64,000 nt of DNA, taken from Planctomycetota bacterium (lineage in GTDB: Bacteria > Planctomycetota > E44-bin39). Below are positions 61,241-64,000 of this stretch, piece after piece (within the stretch, counting starts at the first letter, position 1; each line of letters begins with the position of its first letter). A program made the position numbers and the translations under genes. The stretch is from NCBI GenBank assembly GCA_004376375.1, contig SOJX01000152.1, positions 1 through 64,000 on the forward strand, written 5' to 3'. A model generated the notes under the pieces. It was not told where the DNA came from and made no database searches. It was given only the letters and a program-made list of their open reading frames with translations.

Positions 61241-61942
61241 ATGCATACAAGAATTCCTTTCGGCGTCGTGATAACCGTGTTTCTTACTATTTCTCTGGCT
61301 TTCTTTGCCTGCCCCGGCTGCGGCGGTAATGGCAAGAGCAGTGGAAGCGGCGGCATAGCCTCAACCGGCACCGGAACGGGTAACGGCGGCAACCCGGGAA
61401 ACGCCGTGCCCAGGGACTATACATGGGCGGTAGAGGTGAGCGCATCGCAGTCGGACCTGGAAGCCCTGTCAGAACGGATCCAGGGCTTTGCCAGCGGTAT
61501 CTGGAACGCCACCGAGGGACAGATGTACTTCAGAAACCAGACCCTGAAAGGGAGCGGCAACGCCGAGATATACTTCACGCATGTTGACCTTAACGATAAA
61601 TATAATCCCAACGGCACGGGGGGCATGACCCAGCCTCATCGCGCAGGCGGGTTCACCATGTGGATACCAGCCGGGTGCACGCTCGCCAACTTCCTGCACG
61701 AGATAGGCCACGGCGAGTTCGGTAAGGACGGGGAAGAATACTACTGTACCACGTGCGTGATGGGCGGAGGAGATATGCGTCCGGACGACTGGCAGAAATA
61801 CTGCGACAAGACAACCTGTACGGTCGGTGGCACTGCCCAGGCATACTGCTGGGAAGACTGCATACTGAAAAAATTCCCCGCCTGGACACACACGAATAAT
61901 GCGCCGGGCGGCCAGCCCGCCTGCACGGTGGATATCCAGTAG
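61241..61942 (+). CDS. Gly-Thr-linker lipoprotein with HEIGH motif, metallopeptidase-like
   Basis: A 233-residue exported protein (FACPGC) with a short GTGTGNGGN linker. The domain begins YTWAVEVSASQSDLEAL, has the WNATEGQMYFRNQTLKG segment shared with the next gene, FLHEIGHGEFGKDGEEYYCTTC with HExxH, EEY and CxxC, and ends WTHTNNAPGG...CTVDIQ. Two more Cys-rich stretches (YCDKTTC, YCWEDC) suggest disulfides or a second metal. I prefer ATG 61241, seven bases after GGGGA, over ATG 61235. Belongs to the four-member HExxH-EEY-CxC family. Confidence 0.72.
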   Translation: MHTRIPFGVVITVFLTISLAFFACPGCGGNGKSSGSGGIASTGTGTGNGGNPGNAVPRDYTWAVEVSASQSDLEALSERIQGFASGIWNATEGQMYFRNQTLKGSGNAEIYFTHVDLNDKYNPNGTGGMTQPHRAGGFTMWIPAGCTLANFLHEIGHGEFGKDGEEYYCTTCVMGGGDMRPDDWQKYCDKTTCTVGGTAQAYCWEDCILKKFPAWTHTNNAPGGQPACTVDIQ

Positions 61943-61999
61943 TAAACGGAAGCTGAGCGTGATGCTTGTCAAAGATTATTGAAGGGAGCGAAATAGATT

Positions 62000-62773
62000 A
62001 TGAAACAGAATGATAATGTTCTATTCCGTTACTCAGTAATCCTCATATTCGTCCTCACGGTAACGCTTCTTTGCCAGTCAGGATGCAGCAAAGGCGGGAG
62101 CTCAAAAGGCGCCGGCGGTGGAATTCCTGTGCCCACCGGAACAGGCACCGGTACCGGAACCGGTACCGGCGACCCGGGTGGCGCGGTCCCCAAGGACCTG
62201 AGATGGGGGGTACAGCCGGACGCGCCAACCTCGTGGCTCGAGGCAATGGCCAACCAGATCAAAACCGAACTGGCCCGCGGCGTGTGGAAGGCCACCGAGG
62301 GACAGATGCATCTCAGGAGCCAGACTCTCAAGAACAACATTGACAGAGGACCCCTGTATTCGCAGCCGGAGCTCTATGAAGCGGACTTTGACGTCGTTTT
62401 CACGAACATCGACAGTTATTTCATTACCGGCGGCGGCAGGAACATGGCCATCAGCCGCGAGACTCAGGACGGGTGGCTGATGGGGCTGTCGGGCATAGTT
62501 CCGTTCGACATTTTTCTGCACGAGTTCTGCCACGGCGAATTTAAAAAAGGCACGGAGGAATACGGCTGCGACGTCTGTGCGATGAGTGATGTGGATTTTG
62601 ACCGCAAGGAACCGCTCGAGCACTATTGCGACGAGGCTGATTGCGAAATGTCGGCCAGTAATCCTGCATTCGATTGCTGGGGGAAACACATACTGAAGGA
62701 ATACCCGAACTGGACGCACACGGGCCGCGACCCGGGAAATCATCCCACATGCACGGTGGAAATACAACAGTAG
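62000..62773 (+). CDS. Gly-Thr-linker lipoprotein with HEFCH motif, metallopeptidase-like
   Basis: A 257-residue lipoprotein (CQSGC) with linker GTGTGTGTGD. The domain aligns with the upstream gene's: DLRWGVQPDAPTSWLEAMANQ, WKATEGQMHLRSQTLKN, FLHEFCHGEFKKGTEEYGCD with HExxH, then CDVCAMSDVD, YCDEADC and WTHTGRDPGNHPTCTVEIQ. It lies 57 bp behind the 61241 gene, a tandem duplicate with clear divergence. Predicted zinc-dependent; activity not shown. Confidence 0.72.
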   Translation: MKQNDNVLFRYSVILIFVLTVTLLCQSGCSKGGSSKGAGGGIPVPTGTGTGTGTGTGDPGGAVPKDLRWGVQPDAPTSWLEAMANQIKTELARGVWKATEGQMHLRSQTLKNNIDRGPLYSQPELYEADFDVVFTNIDSYFITGGGRNMAISRETQDGWLMGLSGIVPFDIFLHEFCHGEFKKGTEEYGCDVCAMSDVDFDRKEPLEHYCDEADCEMSASNPAFDCWGKHILKEYPNWTHTGRDPGNHPTCTVEIQQ

Positions 62774-62863
62774 CAGCGGCTTTGCATGTGTCCTGTAGAA
62801 AACCAGGTCCTCCATGTGGTGCCTGCTCTTACGTTCCGGAGGACGAATAAGGAGAGGTTAGCA

Positions 62864-63670
62864 ATGAAACGAACCACCCGCGTGTTTTTCGTTGTCCTGC
62901 TTATCAGTTCCATGGCGCTCTTCTGGCCGGGGTGTAGCAGTGGTAGTGGCTCAACTAAAATAAAAACCACTCCCACCGGCACAGGCACCGGCACAGGGAC
63001 CGGGACGGGCACAGGCTCAGGCACCGGGACTGGCACGGGCACAATCGGGGGTGAGGGCTCGGGAGGGTCCGGCGGACCGACTGGATCGTCCAACCAGACG
63101 CTTGGCGGCGCGAGTTGCTCCGTGTTCGTTCCCGCCTCCTACAACGAGGGAACGCCGGTTGCCCTGATCGTCGGACTGCACGGGTCGGGCGGCAGCCCCG
63201 ACCAGATGATGCGCAACTGGAAGCCCGTGGCCGGGAGCAACTGCTTCATCGTTGTCGCACCGTCCGGGTGCAGCGCCAACGCCGAGGCAATACGCGATGA
63301 TGCCAAGACCAAGTACAATATCCTGGTCAAGCACTGCTACGTGGGCGGCTTCTCGCAGGGCGGGATCGAGTCCGGAACACGCGCGGTTACCGAAGATACC
63401 GGGAAGAAATGGGCAGCCATATTCATGATGTCGTGCGGCTTTCTGCACACGCCGCCGAGCTGGGACATCGAGCGCGCAGCGTGGAAAATACCCGTATACT
63501 GGTCCTGCTCGCAGAGCGACGGTTTCTACAGCCATGTGCAGGGGTGTTACAATGCCGCTGTACAGTACGATCACCCGACGGTAGTGCTCTCACCCTCCGG
63601 CGGGCACAGCCCCGACATCCACGACTACAACGACTGCTGGAGCTGGATCTCAGCACACTCGTCACCCTAA
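62864..63670 (+). CDS. Gly-Thr-linker lipoprotein, alpha/beta-hydrolase (PHB-depolymerase-like)
   Basis: A 268-residue lipoprotein (WPGC) with linker GTGTGTGTGTGSGTGTGTGT. The hydrolase domain has VGLHGSGG (oxyanion region), GGFSQGG (nucleophile elbow) and GGHSPDIHDY (His), a full esterase triad pattern. GGAGAGG fixes the start at 62864. Signal peptide and linker are copied from, or to, the 60366 gene. Last gene of the operon. Confidence 0.82.
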   Translation: MKRTTRVFFVVLLISSMALFWPGCSSGSGSTKIKTTPTGTGTGTGTGTGTGSGTGTGTGTIGGEGSGGSGGPTGSSNQTLGGASCSVFVPASYNEGTPVALIVGLHGSGGSPDQMMRNWKPVAGSNCFIVVAPSGCSANAEAIRDDAKTKYNILVKHCYVGGFSQGGIESGTRAVTEDTGKKWAAIFMMSCGFLHTPPSWDIERAAWKIPVYWSCSQSDGFYSHVQGCYNAAVQYDHPTVVLSPSGGHSPDIHDYNDCWSWISAHSSP

Positions 63671-63920
63671 GCGGGATTATAACCATCTTTCCACCACAAA
63701 GCATTAATACCCTGACTTGAGTTGCCTTGAACAGTACCGGAAAATACAGGCACCCCTCTGTTTCTTATCCAAATCTTATCCAGAGCAGCTGCAATATACT
63801 GCATTCTATTTCACTTTATTGCACTCTACCTCGAATTTACACCAACCTTTGCCATTAACATAAGTACAGCCCCATGCACTGTTTTGCACAGGGCTGCACT
63901 CTATTTCAGTCTATTTCACA
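63671..63920. other. Non-coding stretch with short repeats before the tRNA fragment
   Basis: No gene is seen. The string TGCA[T/C]TCTATTTCA occurs near 63802 and near 63896. AGCCC-x2-TGCA followed by its complement (about 63869-63896) can form an imperfect hairpin. Such short direct repeats next to a tRNA 3' end are common at integration sites. Confidence 0.35.
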
Positions 63921-63965
63921 AGAGCGGTGAAGGGGCTCGAACCCTCGACATTCAGCTTGGGAAGC
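63921..63965 (-). other. tRNA-Gly(CCC) 3' half, candidate attachment-site remnant
   Basis: On the minus strand the sequence holds an anticodon loop TTCCCAA with part of its stem, a variable region, a T arm with GGTTCGA, and an acceptor end CACCGCTC, matching the 3' half of bacterial tRNA-Gly(CCC). The expected 5' half (acceptor complement and D arm) is not found in the next 35 bases, so this is not a complete tRNA. A 3'-half duplicate of a tRNA is the usual scar (attL/attR) of an integrated element. Confidence 0.5.
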
Positions 63966-64000
63966 AAAATCTCCACCAGGGCATGTGCTCCATATTGTTG

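Noticed and set aside
63921..64000. Complete tRNA-Gly gene on the minus strand
   Set aside because: The anticodon loop, T arm and 3' acceptor are present, but the 5' acceptor strand and D arm do not pair or match, so only a 3' half is supported.

Overview
The window suggests a Gram-negative-type bacterium of mid GC content. It encodes a TolC-like outer-membrane channel, an ABC-2 surface-polysaccharide exporter and about twenty predicted lipoproteins. The large hybrid histidine kinases, the TPR-GAF sigma54 activators, the FGE-sulfatase-type protein and the beta-propeller lipoproteins fit a deltaproteobacterium-like or candidate-phylum lineage with a large sensory repertoire. I cannot name the taxon from this sequence.

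Layout. 1-2.2 kb: the tail of a formylglycine-generating-enzyme-type protein, then argS. 2.4-10.5 kb: a PKD/CARDB lipoprotein, a hybrid kinase, an unknown protein, a receiver-HDOD protein, an NtrC-type activator and a zinc-ribbon miniprotein. Three sigma54 promoters lie in this stretch. 10.9-18.9 kb: an apparent operon of a PhnD-YHS-PhnD binding protein, a TolC-family protein and a 1502-residue hybrid kinase. 19.0-28.0 kb: a TPR-GAF-AAA activator (EBP1), divergent from an operon of a STAS protein plus lipoproteins. 28.2-41.5 kb: a surface-glycan locus with two multidomain glycosyltransferases, an ABC exporter, a GT-C enzyme and wecC-wecB. 41.5-43.5 kb: a two-gene cassette with a PD-(D/E)xK-like nuclease, bracketed by 55-bp direct repeats. 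43.5-48.6 kb: two paralogous LVIVD propeller lipoproteins, each with a consensus sigma70 promoter. 49.0-63.7 kb: three more blocks of lipoproteins around a second activator (EBP2). The right edge carries a tRNA-Gly 3' half that resembles an attachment site.

The most interesting system is the lipoprotein network. At least thirteen lipoproteins share a low-complexity Gly-Thr/Gly-Ser linker directly after the lipidated cysteine. The linker is followed by unrelated globular domains: esterases, a HExxH metallopeptidase-like family, propellers, a beta-helix and an alpha/alpha toroid. Four of their transcription units begin with sigma54-type -24/-12 promoters. Three of these promoters have the same 27-bp element 98-99 bp upstream of the -24 GG. 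The fourth, next to EBP1, has a different tandem GTC-N8-GAC element 100 bp upstream. I infer that EBP1 and EBP2 are paralogous sensors, each driving its own set of surface lipoproteins, and that each also has a sigma70 promoter next to its own binding element. Two of these operons include a STAS-domain gene.
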